The translations under genes and the position numbers were made by a program. Below the pieces are notes generated by a model. That model was not told the origin of the DNA. It worked only from the letters and a program-made list of their open reading frames with translations, and did not search any database. Below, in pieces: positions 18,726 through 27,303 of a stretch of DNA of 64,000 nucleotides. Position 1 is the first letter of the stretch, and each line of letters begins with the position of its first letter. This stretch comes from an uncultured Nocardioides sp. (GTDB taxonomy: Bacteria; Actinomycetota; Actinomycetes; Propionibacteriales; Nocardioidaceae), in the NCBI RefSeq assembly GCF_947488025.1, contig NZ_CANKYS010000001.1, forward strand, positions 434,001-498,000, in the 5' to 3' direction.

Positions 18726-20185
18726 GCGCACCTGTCATCCCGGGGTTCGCGTTCGTCGAGCACCTGGGCAGCGGCGGCTTCGCCGACGTCTTCCTCTATG
18801 AGCAGCAGTGGCCGCGCCAGCGCGTCGCGGTCAAGGTCGTCCGTCCAGACGTCCCGCTGACCGACCGCGAGAAGTACCTGTTCACGGCCGAGGCCAACGC
18901 CATGGCACGCCTCGCCGACCACCCCTACATCGTCTCGGTGATCACGGCCGGGGTCACGGCCGAGGGCGGCCGCCCGTTCCTCGTGATGCGCTACTGTCCC
19001 CCGCCCGACCTCGGCGTGCGGGTCCGCGCCAACCCGATGGCGCCGGTCGACGCGGTCTCCACCGGCATCAAGCTGGCGAGCGCGATCGAGACCGCGCACC
19101 GCTCGGGGATCCTGCACCGCGACATCAAGCCCAGCAACGTCCTCGTCACGACCTACCACGAGCCTGCGCTGACCGACTTCGGCATCGCCGGTCACATCGC
19201 CGACGTCGAGGGCGACAGCGACGTCCGCATCTCCTACCCCTGGTCGCCGCCCGAGCTCCTCGACGGTCGGTCCAACGGGTCGGTGGCCTCCGACGTCTAC
19301 TCCCTCGGCGCGACCATCTGGCACCTGCTCGTGGGCAGGTCCCCCTTCTCGATCCCGTCGGGCGACAACTCCACCCGCGCCCTGAGCGCGCGCATCCTGC
19401 ACGCCGCTCCCCCGGCCACCCAGCGCCCCGACGTCCCGCCCGCGCTCGACCGGCTCCTGCAGCAGTGCCTCGCCAAGCGTCCCGAGCACCGTCCGGCCAG
19501 CGCCCTCGAGCTCGCCCGCGCGCTCCAGCGCATCGAGTCGGCGGCCGGCTGGGCGCGCACAGCCGTCGCCGTGGAGGGCGACCGGCCCGACGCGTCCGTC
19601 GGCGTCGGTGAGGCACGCGCGGCATCGGGCGCACCCGGCTCGTTCGGGTCCTCCGGGCCGGCGGGGTCGACGGGTCCTGCCGAGGACGCGACGGCGATGA
19701 AGCCGGTCACCGTGATCTCGGCGAGCGGCCCACGGCGGATCGCGGCCCAGGACCCCTCACCGCTCGCCCCGGACGGCGAGGAGGAGCGCGCCGGCGTGCC
19801 GGGCCTGGTCTGGGCCGGCGTCGGTGTCGCGGTCCTCGCGCTGCTGGTCGGCTTCCTCGTCCTCGGCGGCAACGACCGGGCCGAGGACCCGGGCGTGGTG
19901 GTCCCGACGGAGTCCCAGACACCGGGCGACGTCGTTCCCGATGTCCTCATCGAGGCGGTCACGCTCACCGGCAGCCGCACGCCGCGCGGGGTGCTGTTCG
20001 AGTGGCGGCCGCCCGTGCCGGTGGAGAACGGCGACTCGTTCAGCTGGCACCGCGACGACACCGACGAGTACGGCAGCACGTCGCGGAGGCGGCTGCTCGT
20101 GCGCACCGACGACCCGGTGTGCCTCGACGTGCGGATGACCCGCGGGTCGGACAACTCGCCCAGCGCGAGCCAGTGCGTGTCCTGA
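18722..20185 (+). CDS. Membrane serine/threonine protein kinase (Pkn/STPK family)
   Basis: A 487-residue kinase. The glycine loop is LGSGGFADVF, the ATP Lys is K38 (VAVKVV), the catalytic loop HRDIKPSN has D134, the metal site DFG has D152, and SPPE stands in for APE, so it looks active. The kinase domain is residues about 8-275, followed by a Ser/Gly/Pro-rich linker, a transmembrane helix near 361-381 and about 105 external residues without PASTA repeats. The GTG start overlaps the FHA stop. Substrates probably include the FHA protein or the divergent envelope operon, but that is inference. Confidence 0.93.
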   Translation: MSAPVIPGFAFVEHLGSGGFADVFLYEQQWPRQRVAVKVVRPDVPLTDREKYLFTAEANAMARLADHPYIVSVITAGVTAEGGRPFLVMRYCPPPDLGVRVRANPMAPVDAVSTGIKLASAIETAHRSGILHRDIKPSNVLVTTYHEPALTDFGIAGHIADVEGDSDVRISYPWSPPELLDGRSNGSVASDVYSLGATIWHLLVGRSPFSIPSGDNSTRALSARILHAAPPATQRPDVPPALDRLLQQCLAKRPEHRPASALELARALQRIESAAGWARTAVAVEGDRPDASVGVGEARAASGAPGSFGSSGPAGSTGPAEDATAMKPVTVISASGPRRIAAQDPSPLAPDGEEERAGVPGLVWAGVGVAVLALLVGFLVLGGNDRAEDPGVVVPTESQTPGDVVPDVLIEAVTLTGSRTPRGVLFEWRPPVPVENGDSFSWHRDDTDEYGSTSRRRLLVRTDDPVCLDVRMTRGSDNSPSASQCVS

Positions 20186-20209
20186 CCCGCGGGTCCCGAC
20201 GTCAGGGGG

Positions 20210-21241
20210 TCAGTCGTCCTCCCAGTCGCGGCGCGGGCCGGTGGCCGCGTCCTGCTCCTCCGGCGACATCCGGCTCGAGGCCCACAGCGACAGCACCGCG
20301 GTGATCGCCAGCGTGGCGACGATGACCACGAGCGAGAGCCAGATCGGGATCTCCAGCCAGGCGTAGTCGAGGGGCTCGCCGCCGTTGATGAACGGCAGCT
20401 CGTTCTCGTGCAGGGCGTGGAAGAAGAGCTTGACGCCGATGAACGCCAGCAGGAACGCGAGGCCGTAGGAGAGGTAGATCAGGCGCTGCAGGAGGCCGCC
20501 GATCAGGAAGTAGAGCTGGCGCAGACCCATGAGCGCGAAGATGTTCGCGGTCAGCACCAGGTAGGGCTCCTTGGTGATGCCGAAGATCGCCGGGATCGAG
20601 TCCAGCGCGAACAGCAGGTCGGTGGTGCCGAGGGTGAGGATCACGATGAACATCGGCGTGATCATCTTCTTGGCGCCCTCGCCGGTGATGACCAGGCTCT
20701 TGCCGTGCCACTCCGAGGTGGCCGGGAAGCGACGCTCGACGAACGCGACGAGCTTGTTCTCCTCGAACTCGTCGTCCTCGTCCTCGGCGCCTTCCTTGGC
20801 GAGCTTGAACGCGGTGTAGATCAGGAACAGGCCGAAGAGGTAGAAGATCCAGCTGAAGTTGCTGATCGCGGCCGCGCCGACGGCGATGAAGATGGCCCGC
20901 ATGACCAGCGCCATCACGATGCCGATCATCAGGGCGTACTGCTGCAGCTCCCGAGGCACGGCGAACTTGGCCATGATGATGATGAAGATGAAGAGGTTGT
21001 CGATGGAGAGCGAGTACTCCACGAGCCAGCCGGAGTAGAACTCGAGCGCATACGTGCCGCCTGAGGTGTACCAGACGCCGAGGCCGAAGAGGATGGCCAT
21101 GCCGACGTAGATCGAGAGGTAGGTCGCACACTCCTTCATGCTCGGCTCGTGCGGCCGGCGGCCGACCACGGCGAGGTCGAAGGTGAAGATCGCAAGGGTC
21201 ACCACGCCAGTGGCGATCCAGACCCAGGTGGGTACGTCCAC
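20210..21241 (-). CDS. terC: TerC/Alx family membrane protein, probable Mn2+ exporter
   Basis: A 343-residue polytopic protein with about nine hydrophobic helices. Both TerC-family acidic motifs are present: EYSLSIDNLFIF (residues about 76-87) and LLFALDSIPAIFGIT (about 211-225). A charged loop (EGAEDEDDEFEEN) sits between them. Several TerC relatives (Alx, MeeF/MeeY) handle manganese efflux or metalation of exported proteins. The GTG start has AGGAG 7 bases upstream. The leader carries a probable yybP-ykoY riboswitch, supporting manganese control. Convergent with the kinase gene, 24 bases apart. Confidence 0.92.
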   Translation of the reverse strand: MDVPTWVWIATGVVTLAIFTFDLAVVGRRPHEPSMKECATYLSIYVGMAILFGLGVWYTSGGTYALEFYSGWLVEYSLSIDNLFIFIIIMAKFAVPRELQQYALMIGIVMALVMRAIFIAVGAAAISNFSWIFYLFGLFLIYTAFKLAKEGAEDEDDEFEENKLVAFVERRFPATSEWHGKSLVITGEGAKKMITPMFIVILTLGTTDLLFALDSIPAIFGITKEPYLVLTANIFALMGLRQLYFLIGGLLQRLIYLSYGLAFLLAFIGVKLFFHALHENELPFINGGEPLDYAWLEIPIWLSLVVIVATLAITAVLSLWASSRMSPEEQDAATGPRRDWEDD

Positions 21242-21292
21242 GCTGTTGCTCCTAGGGATGAGGCGAGATCGGTGTCCGCGCAGCGCACGGAC

Positions 21293-21416
21293 GCCAGAGG
21301 TCTCTTCCGCTCGCCCGCCCGGGAAGACCCGGGGTGACGAACCAGTGGCACCGGGCGCCGCTCGCGCGGACGCCGTACTGACGACACCACTGCCGAGGAA
21401 TACTCCCCTCCAACCG
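21293..21416 (-). ncRNA. Probable yybP-ykoY (Mn2+) riboswitch upstream of terC
   Basis: Reading the minus strand, the leader begins GGAGGGGAGTATTCC and ends GAAGAGACCTCTGG. These are the two conserved parts of the yybP-ykoY motif (GGGGAGUA in L1 and GAGACC at the 3' side), and the ends GGAGG and CCTCT pair to form P1. Between them are further pairable G/C-rich arms. The class binds Mn2+ and controls TerC/Alx, MntP and P-type ATPase genes. It ends about 50 bases before the terC GTG, so control of translation or termination is possible. Recognised by eye, not by a covariance model. Confidence 0.75.
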
Positions 21417-21458
21417 CGTCAGTCTGTCATGCGGCTCGGGGAGGGAGTGAAATCGACG

Positions 21459-22283
21459 TCAGCGTCCGCCGAATGGGACGCCGAGCGCGGCCAGCCGGCC
21501 CTGCCCGCCGTCGACCGCCGTGAGCACCCAGGCGCCCTGCGGCGTGACGGTGAACGTGTGCTCGAAGTGGGCGGCGAAGGACCCGTCCACGGTCGCCACG
21601 GTCCACTCGTCCTCGAGCAGGTCGGTGTGCTTGCTGCCCAGCGTGACCATCGGCTCCACGGCGAGCGCGAGGCCCTCGACGATGGACGGGCCACGGCCGC
21701 GTCGGCCGACGTTGGGCACGTTGGGCGGCATGTGCATCTCCGTGCCGATGCCGTGGCCGGTGTAGTCCTCGAGGATCCCGTAGCGACCCTGCGAGCGGAC
21801 GTAGGTCTCGACGGCGTGGCTGATGTCGCCCACCCGGCCGCCGAGCCGGGCAGCGGCCATGCCGCGCCACAGCGACTCCTCGGTCACCCGCAGCAGCTCG
21901 GTCACGTCGTCGGACACCTCGCCCACCGGGACGGTGATCGCGGCGTCGCCGTGCCAACCCTCGACGATCGCGCCGCAGTCGATCGAGACGACGTCACCCT
22001 CGGCCAGCGTGCGCGGGCCCGGGATGCCGTGCACCACCTCGTCGTTGACCGAGGCGCAGATCGTCGCCGGGAACGGCGGGTGGCTGTAGCCCTTGAAGGA
22101 CGGCACGCCGCCGTGGTCGCGGATGTTGGTCTCGGCCAGCGTGTCGAGCTCGAGGGTGGTGACCCCCGGCCGGACGGCGGCACGGAGCAGCTCGAGGGTC
22201 TCCCCCACGAGCCGCCCCGCCACACGCATCAGGTCGATCTGCTCGGGGGTCTTGATCTCGATCCCCCGGTCCCGGAACGCCAT
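21459..22283 (-). CDS. map: Methionine aminopeptidase type I
   Basis: A 274-residue cytosolic metalloprotease that removes the initiator Met. Metal ligands are visible in the expected order: D of VVSIDCGAI, D of WHGDAAITV, H of YTGHGIGTEMH, E of AVEPMVTLG and E of HFEHTFTV. The length, without a long N-terminal extension, fits the actinobacterial MetAP-Ia type. It follows adk by 16 bases and ends the secY-adk-map unit. In many actinobacteria infA comes next; here a 15-kb island intervenes. Confidence 0.96.
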   Translation of the reverse strand: MAFRDRGIEIKTPEQIDLMRVAGRLVGETLELLRAAVRPGVTTLELDTLAETNIRDHGGVPSFKGYSHPPFPATICASVNDEVVHGIPGPRTLAEGDVVSIDCGAIVEGWHGDAAITVPVGEVSDDVTELLRVTEESLWRGMAAARLGGRVGDISHAVETYVRSQGRYGILEDYTGHGIGTEMHMPPNVPNVGRRGRGPSIVEGLALAVEPMVTLGSKHTDLLEDEWTVATVDGSFAAHFEHTFTVTPQGAWVLTAVDGGQGRLAALGVPFGGR

Positions 22284-22299
22284 GGCCCTGCGCCGGCGG

Positions 22300-22875
22300 T
22301 CAGCTCTGGGGGACGACGTCGAGCGCGTCGAAGATGCGGGTCGTCACCTCGTCGACCTCGCCCATCCCGTCGACCTCGACGAGGATCCCGCGCTCGCGGT
22401 AGACGCCGATAAGGGGCTCGGTCTGCTCGGCGTAGACCTCCTGGCGGCGGCGGATGACCTCTTCGGTGTCATCGGCGCGGCCATCGGTCTGCGCCCGCTG
22501 GAGCAGACGCTGCACGAGCTCCTCGGCGTCGACCGTCAGCACGACGACGGCGTCGAGCTGGTGGCCGGTGAAGGCGATCATCCCGTCGAGCTCCGTGACC
22601 TGGGCCAGGGTGCGGGGGTAGCCGTCGAGCAGGAAGCCGGGCGCGGCGTCGGCCTCGTCGATGCGGTTGCGCACCATCAGGTTGGTGACCTCGTCGGGGA
22701 CGTACTCACCGGCGTCCATGAAGCGCTTGGCCTCGACGCCGAGCGGCGTGCCCTGGGAGACGTTGGCGCGGAAGATGTCGCCGGTGGAGATCGCCGGGAT
22801 GCCGAAGTGGTCGGCCACGAACCGGGCCTGGGTGCCCTTGCCCGCCCCCGGCGGGCCCATCAGGATCAGTCTCAT
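22300..22875 (-). CDS. adk: Adenylate kinase, short (lidless) form
   Basis: A 191-residue enzyme (ATP + AMP to 2 ADP). Walker A is GPPGAGKGTQARFV (residues 7-20); the AMP-binding part includes ISTGDIFRANV and DGYPRTLAQ. The lid (about residues 127-137) is short and has no zinc cysteines, as in other actinobacterial short adenylate kinases. The ATG lies directly next to the secY stop, so the two genes are cotranslated. Confidence 0.97.
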   Translation of the reverse strand: MRLILMGPPGAGKGTQARFVADHFGIPAISTGDIFRANVSQGTPLGVEAKRFMDAGEYVPDEVTNLMVRNRIDEADAAPGFLLDGYPRTLAQVTELDGMIAFTGHQLDAVVVLTVDAEELVQRLLQRAQTDGRADDTEEVIRRRQEVYAEQTEPLIGVYRERGILVEVDGMGEVDEVTTRIFDALDVVPQS

Positions 22876-24171
22876 CTACTTAAGGAATCCTTCGTAGTTG
22901 CGCTGCTGGAGCTGGCTCTCGATCTGCTTCACGGTGTCGAGTGCCACGCCGACCATGATGAGGATGGACGTGCCGCCGAACGGGAAGTTCTGGTTGGCCT
23001 GGATCATCGCGAAGGCGACGAGCGGGACCAGCGAGATCAGACCGAGGTAGAGCGCTCCAGGGAACGTGATGCGGGACAAGACGTAGGACAGGTAGTCCTC
23101 GGTCGGCTTGCCCGCCCGGATCCCGGGGATGAAGCCGCCGTACTTCTTCATGTTGTCCGCCACCTCGACGGGGTTGAAGGTGATCGAGACGTAGAAGTAC
23201 GTGAAGAAGATGATCAGCAGGAAGTACGTCGCCATGTAGAGCGGGTGGTCACCGTTGACGAAGTAGGTCCCGATGAAGTCGAGCACGGGGTTCTGGCTCT
23301 CGGGGTTGAACTGCACCGCCATGGCCGGGAGGTAGAGCAGCGACGAGGCGAAGATGACCGGGATGATGCCGGCCTGGTTCACCTTGAGCGGGATGTAGGT
23401 GGAGTTGCCACCGAACATCTTGCGCCCCACCATCCGGCGGGCGTACTGCACCGGGATGCGGCGCTGGGCCTGCTCGATGAAGATGACGCCGGCGACGAGG
23501 ATCAGGCCGATCACCATGACGATGGCGAAGGTGACCCAGCCCTGGGACGTCTGCACGCTCCACAGGGACGCCGGGAAGGTGGCGACGACCTGGGTGAAGA
23601 TCAGGATCGACATGCCGTTGCCGATGCCGCGGTCGGTGATCAGCTCACCGAGCCACATGATGACCGCGGTGCCGGCGGTCATGGTGACGACCATGACCAG
23701 GAAGGTCGCGGTGCCGTCGTCGTGCAGCAGGTCGCGGGTGCAGCCCTGCAGCAGCGCGCCGCTGCGGGCGAGGGCCACGATGCCGGTGGCCTGCAGCACG
23801 GCCAGGCCGAGCGTCAGGTAGCGCGTGTACTGGGTGATCTTCGTCTGACCGGCCTGGCCCTCCTTCTTCAGCGCCTCGAGCCGTGGGATCACCACGACGA
23901 GCAGCTGCAGGATGATGGAGGCCGTGATGTACGGCATGATCCCCAGCGCGAAGATGGTGAGCTGGAGCAGCGCACCACCCGAGAAGAGGTTGATCAGGCT
24001 GTAGAGGCCGCCCTCTTCGAGCTGGTCGATGCACGCCTGGACGTTGGCGACGTGCACACCCGGGGTGGGCACCTGGGAGCCGAGCCGAAAGATCGCGATG
24101 ATCAGCAGGACGAAGAGCAGCTTGCGCCGCAGGTCCGGAGTCCGGAAAGCGTTGGCGAACGCGCCTAGCAC
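22876..24171 (-). CDS. secY: Preprotein translocase subunit SecY
   Basis: A 431-residue membrane protein with ten hydrophobic helices, the central channel of the Sec translocon. Characteristic segments are FRLGSQVPTPGV near the first helix, the plug region LINLFSGGALLQLTIFALGIMPYITASI (two motifs in residues about 60-86), and RVPVQYARR-like IPVQYARRMVG in the cytosolic loop. The GTG start has GAGGAA 3-4 bases upstream. It begins a unit separate from rplO, with a hairpin terminator between them. Confidence 0.97.
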   Translation of the reverse strand: MLGAFANAFRTPDLRRKLLFVLLIIAIFRLGSQVPTPGVHVANVQACIDQLEEGGLYSLINLFSGGALLQLTIFALGIMPYITASIILQLLVVVIPRLEALKKEGQAGQTKITQYTRYLTLGLAVLQATGIVALARSGALLQGCTRDLLHDDGTATFLVMVVTMTAGTAVIMWLGELITDRGIGNGMSILIFTQVVATFPASLWSVQTSQGWVTFAIVMVIGLILVAGVIFIEQAQRRIPVQYARRMVGRKMFGGNSTYIPLKVNQAGIIPVIFASSLLYLPAMAVQFNPESQNPVLDFIGTYFVNGDHPLYMATYFLLIIFFTYFYVSITFNPVEVADNMKKYGGFIPGIRAGKPTEDYLSYVLSRITFPGALYLGLISLVPLVAFAMIQANQNFPFGGTSILIMVGVALDTVKQIESQLQQRNYEGFLK

Positions 24172-24314
24172 TGGTTCCTCTTTCGTATGGGTGCCCAGCC
24201 AGGATCGGCGGGCGGACGAGACACCCTCGCCGTCGTACGGCGGAGGGCCCGGGGAAGCCTAACAGTCGGGGTTCGGCCCGCTTCCTCCCCGCCGACGAGC
24301 AAGGGGAGAACGAC

Positions 24315-24354
24315 GAAGGCCCGGCCGACAGTTCCTACTGTGGGCCAGGCCTTC
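24315..24354 (-). terminator. Terminator hairpin between rplO and secY
   Basis: GAAGGCC at 24315-24321 pairs with GGCCTTC at the right end (24348-24354), and the stem continues inward as a near-complete 18-bp pairing around TCCT with two mismatches. It lies 24 bases after the rplO stop and would end the spc-type transcript, leaving secY with its own promoter. A weak secY -10 (TAGGCT on the minus strand, near 24253-24258) lies in the remaining gap. Confidence 0.7.
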
Positions 24355-24377
24355 ACCGGATGAGCGAGATCGCAGCC

Positions 24378-24818
24378 TCAGGCCACGGTCGCGGTGCCGC
24401 CGGCAGCCTCGATCTTCTCCTTGGCGGAGCTCGAGAACGCGTCGGCGCTGATCTGGACGGCGACCGAGATGTCGCCCTGGCCCAGGACCTTGACGGGCTG
24501 GTTCTTGCGAACCGCACCCTTGGCGACGAGGTCCTCGACCGTCACGGTGCCACCCTCGGGGAAGAGCTCCCCGAGGCGGTCGAGGTTGACGACCTGGAAC
24601 TCGACGCGGAAGGGGTTCTTGAAGCCCTTCAGCTTGGGCAGGCGCATGTGGATCGGCATCTGGCCACCCTCGAAGGCAGCAGGCACCTGGTAGCGCGCCT
24701 TGGTGCCCTTGGTGCCGCGGCCGGCCGTCTTGCCCTTGGAGCCCTCACCGCGACCCACACGGGTCTTGGCGGTCTTGGCGCCCGGAGCGGGACGCAAGTG
24801 GTGCAGCTTGAGCGTCAT
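24378..24818 (-). CDS. rplO: 50S ribosomal protein L15
   Basis: A 146-residue L15 of the large subunit. It starts [20 protein letters not shown] and has the Gly-rich [13 protein letters not shown] segment and the conserved [18 protein letters not shown] at residues about 49-66. Start is 1 base after the rpmD stop. Last gene of the block starting at rpsJ or rplN. Confidence 0.97.
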   Translation of the reverse strand: MTLKLHHLRPAPGAKTAKTRVGRGEGSKGKTAGRGTKGTKARYQVPAAFEGGQMPIHMRLPKLKGFKNPFRVEFQVVNLDRLGELFPEGGTVTVEDLVAKGAVRKNQPVKVLGQGDISVAVQISADAFSSSAKEKIEAAGGTATVA

Positions 24819-24819
24819 G

Positions 24820-25002
24820 TCACTCCACCTCCTCGAACGTCACCAGGTGACGGACAGTGTTGATCATGCCCCGGATCTCCGGGCGGTCTTCCTTCACGAC
24901 GACGTCGCCGATCCGCTTGAGACCGAGCGAGCGCAGCGTCTCGCGCTGGTTGGCCTTGAGGCCGACCAGTCCGCGCTTCTGCTGGACCTTGAGCTGTGCC
25001 AT
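24820..25002 (-). CDS. rpmD: 50S ribosomal protein L30
   Basis: A 60-residue L30 with the short bacterial form: [20 protein letters not shown], then [15 protein letters not shown]. The ATG at 25002 overlaps the rpsE stop (ATGA), and typical length supports this start. Followed immediately by rplO. Confidence 0.96.
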   Translation of the reverse strand: MAQLKVQQKRGLVGLKANQRETLRSLGLKRIGDVVVKEDRPEIRGMINTVRHLVTFEEVE

Positions 25003-25619
25003 CAGGACTGCACCCCCGCGGTCTCGGTCTGGCCCTCGGCGCGTGCCTTGAGCAGCGCGGCGGGGGTCACGTCCTCGACGCGCATGCCACGGCGAGCAGC
25101 CACGGCCTCGGGCTCCTCGAGCATCCGCAGCGCCTCGACGGTCGCGTGGACGATGTTGATCTGGTTGGACGAGCCGAGCGACTTGCTCAGCACGTCGTGG
25201 ATGCCGGCGCACTCGAGCACCGCACGCACCGGGCCACCGGCGATGACGCCGGTACCGGGAGCGGCGGGACGCAGCAGGACGACCCCCGCGGCCTTCTCGC
25301 CCTGGACCGGGTGCGGGATGGTGCCCTGGATGCGGGGGACCTTGAAGAAGTGCTTCTTGGCCTCCTCGACACCCTTGGCGATCGCGGCAGGGACTTCCTT
25401 CGCCTTGCCGTAGCCGACGCCGACCAGGCCTTCACCGTCGCCGACGATCACGAGGGCGGTGAAGCTGAAGCGACGACCACCCTTCACGACCTTGGCGACT
25501 CGGTTGATCGCCACGACTCGCTCGATGTAGACAGACTTCTCGGCCTGGCCACGACCGTTGTCGCGTCCGCGACGGTCGCCCGAGCCACCGCTGCGCTGTC
25601 CGCGCTGGGCTCCGCTCAT
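25002..25619 (-). CDS. rpsE: 30S ribosomal protein S5
   Basis: A 205-residue S5, involved in decoding fidelity. The double-stranded RNA-binding domain includes [19 protein letters not shown] (residues about 33-51), and the C-terminal domain includes [18 protein letters not shown] Gly/Arg-rich N-terminal extension of about 25 residues is common in actinobacteria. ATG 25619 has GGAG 8 bases upstream. It precedes rpmD with a 4-base overlap in the standard order. Confidence 0.97.
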   Translation of the reverse strand: MSGAQRGQRSGGSGDRRGRDNGRGQAEKSVYIERVVAINRVAKVVKGGRRFSFTALVIVGDGEGLVGVGYGKAKEVPAAIAKGVEEAKKHFFKVPRIQGTIPHPVQGEKAAGVVLLRPAAPGTGVIAGGPVRAVLECAGIHDVLSKSLGSSNQINIVHATVEALRMLEEPEAVAARRGMRVEDVTPAALLKARAEGQTETAGVQS

Positions 25620-25665
25620 GAGATGTGCTCCATATCTAAGTTCTCTCTCTGGTCGCGTGAGGCGA

Positions 25666-26049
25666 TCAGAAGGACAATCCGCCCTCGCGGGCGGCATCGG
25701 CGAGGGCCGCGATGCGGCCGTGGTACTTGTTGCCGGCCCGGTCGAAGACGACGTCCTCGATACCGGCGGCCTTGGCACGTGACGCCACCAGCTCGCCGAC
25801 GAGCTTGGCCTTGGCGGTCTTGTCGCCCTCGGTGCCACGGACGTCGGCCTCCATGGTGGAGGCGTAGGCCAGGGTGGCGCCCTGCAGGTCGTCGACGACC
25901 TGCACCGAGAGGTGCTTGGCCGACTTCGTGACCACCAGGCGCGGACGCTCGGCGGTCCCGTTGATCCGCTTGCGACCACGCGCCTGGCGGCGCAGGCGCG
26001 CCCGGACGCGGTTGGCGGTGTGCTTGTTGTTGCTCAGCGAGATCGCCAT
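25666..26049 (-). CDS. rplR: 50S ribosomal protein L18
   Basis: A 127-residue L18 that binds 5S rRNA. It begins [20 protein letters not shown] and includes [20 protein letters not shown] (residues about 35-54) and the end [19 protein letters not shown]. It starts just before the rplF stop, so translation is probably coupled. Confidence 0.97.
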   Translation of the reverse strand: MAISLSNNKHTANRVRARLRRQARGRKRINGTAERPRLVVTKSAKHLSVQVVDDLQGATLAYASTMEADVRGTEGDKTAKAKLVGELVASRAKAAGIEDVVFDRAGNKYHGRIAALADAAREGGLSF

Positions 26050-26050
26050 G

Positions 26051-26593
26051 TCACTTACCGGCCTTTCCGACCTTGCGGCGGATGTGCTCGCCGGCGTAGC
26101 GCACGCCCTTGCCCTTGTAGGGCTCGGGCTTGCGGAGCTTGCGGATCTTGGCCGCAACCTCTCCGACGAGCTGCTTGTCGATGCCGACGACGCCGAGCTT
26201 GGTCGGGCCTTCGGTGGTGAAGGTGATGCCCTCGGGGGCGTCGAAGATGATCGGGTGCGAGTAGCCGAGCTGGAACTCGAGCTGGGTCGGACCCTTGGGC
26301 AGGACGCGGTAGCCCACGCCCACGATCTCGAGCTTCTTCTCGTAGCCCTCGGTGACGCCCACCACCATGTTGTTGATGAGCGTGCGGGTCAGGCCGTGGA
26401 GCGAGCGGCTGTTGCGCTCGTCGTCGGGACGCTGAACCTCGAGGACGCCGTCCTCGCCCTTGGCGACCGTGATCGGCGCGGCGATGGTGTGCGACAGGGT
26501 GCCCTTGGGGCCCTTGACGGTCACCAGCGACTCATCGATCGCGACGTCGACACCGGACGGGACCGCGATGGGGAGCTTGCCAATGCGCGACAT
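26051..26593 (-). CDS. rplF: 50S ribosomal protein L6
   Basis: A 180-residue L6 with two repeated folds, near the factor-binding stalk base. It begins [17 protein letters not shown] and ends [20 protein letters not shown], both diagnostic. GAGAGA lies 5 bases before the ATG at 26593; the open frame extends further upstream but into rpsH. Between rpsH and rplR in the usual order. Confidence 0.97.
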   Translation of the reverse strand: MSRIGKLPIAVPSGVDVAIDESLVTVKGPKGTLSHTIAAPITVAKGEDGVLEVQRPDDERNSRSLHGLTRTLINNMVVGVTEGYEKKLEIVGVGYRVLPKGPTQLEFQLGYSHPIIFDAPEGITFTTEGPTKLGVVGIDKQLVGEVAAKIRKLRKPEPYKGKGVRYAGEHIRRKVGKAGK

Positions 26594-26627
26594 GCTTCTC
26601 TCTCTTCCTGGTCTCAGATGGTCCGGG

Positions 26628-27047
26628 TCACCAGACGTAGGCGAGGACTTCGCCGCCCACGCCCTTCTGGTTCGCCTGGCGGTCGGTGAGCAGGCCCTGC
26701 GACGTCGAGATGATCGCGACGCCGAGGCCACCGAGGACCTTGGGCAGGTTCGTGCTCTTGGCGTAGACGCGCAGGCCGGGCTTGCTGATGCGGCGAACAC
26801 CCGCGATGGAGCGCTCCCGGTTGCGGCCGTACTTGAGGGTCACGGTCAGCGTCTTGCCGACCGAGGGCTCGCCCTCGGCGGTGACGTTGTCGGCGACGTC
26901 GTAGGAGGTGATGTAACCCTCCTGCTTGAGGATCTCCGCGAGGCCGGCCTTCATCTTGCTGTAGGGCATCGACACCACGTCGTGGTACGCCTGGTTGGCG
27001 TTGCGCAGACGCGTGAGCATGTCTGCGATCGGGTCAGTCATCGTCAT
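26628..27047 (-). CDS. rpsH: 30S ribosomal protein S8
   Basis: A 139-residue S8 that binds the central domain of 16S rRNA and, in other bacteria, represses the spc operon by binding its mRNA. It begins [20 protein letters not shown]; the second Met (27041) is an alternative start. The end [24 protein letters not shown] is conserved. Confidence 0.96.
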   Translation of the reverse strand: MTMTDPIADMLTRLRNANQAYHDVVSMPYSKMKAGLAEILKQEGYITSYDVADNVTAEGEPSVGKTLTVTLKYGRNRERSIAGVRRISKPGLRVYAKSTNLPKVLGGLGVAIISTSQGLLTDRQANQKGVGGEVLAYVW

Positions 27048-27116
27048 GATGTGGTTCTTTCTCGTCGTGGTTTCCCGCAGCTCACGGCCGCGGGACCTTC
27101 AACGTGTGTGAGGTGA

Positions 27117-27302
27117 TTACCAGGAGGACTTGGTGACGCCGGGGAGCTCGCCGCGGTGGGCCATCTCCCGCAGGCAGATCCGGCACAGGCCGAACTTGCG
27201 GTAGACGGCCTTCGGGCGACCGCAGCGCTGGCAGCGGGTGTAGCCGCGGACAGCGAACTTCGGCTTGCGGGCGGCCTTGACCTTGAGGGCAGTCTTCGCC
27301 AT
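27117..27302 (-). CDS. rpsN: 30S ribosomal protein S14, zinc-binding type Z
   Basis: A 61-residue S14 with the zinc knuckle CQRC then CRIC (residues about 24-43), the form used under zinc-replete conditions; zinc-free S14 paralogues are about 100 residues. Starts 1-2 bases after the rplE stop and precedes rpsH. Confidence 0.97.
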
Positions 27303-27303
27303 G

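Noticed and set aside
20184..20195. GACCCGCGGGTC palindrome between the kinase gene and terC as a terminator
   Set aside because: A 12-base palindrome without a loop is too short for a stable hairpin and is expected by chance at this G+C content.
24240..24300. Strong secY promoter upstream of the start
   Set aside because: Only a TAGGCT box with no matching -35 was found; too weak to list separately.
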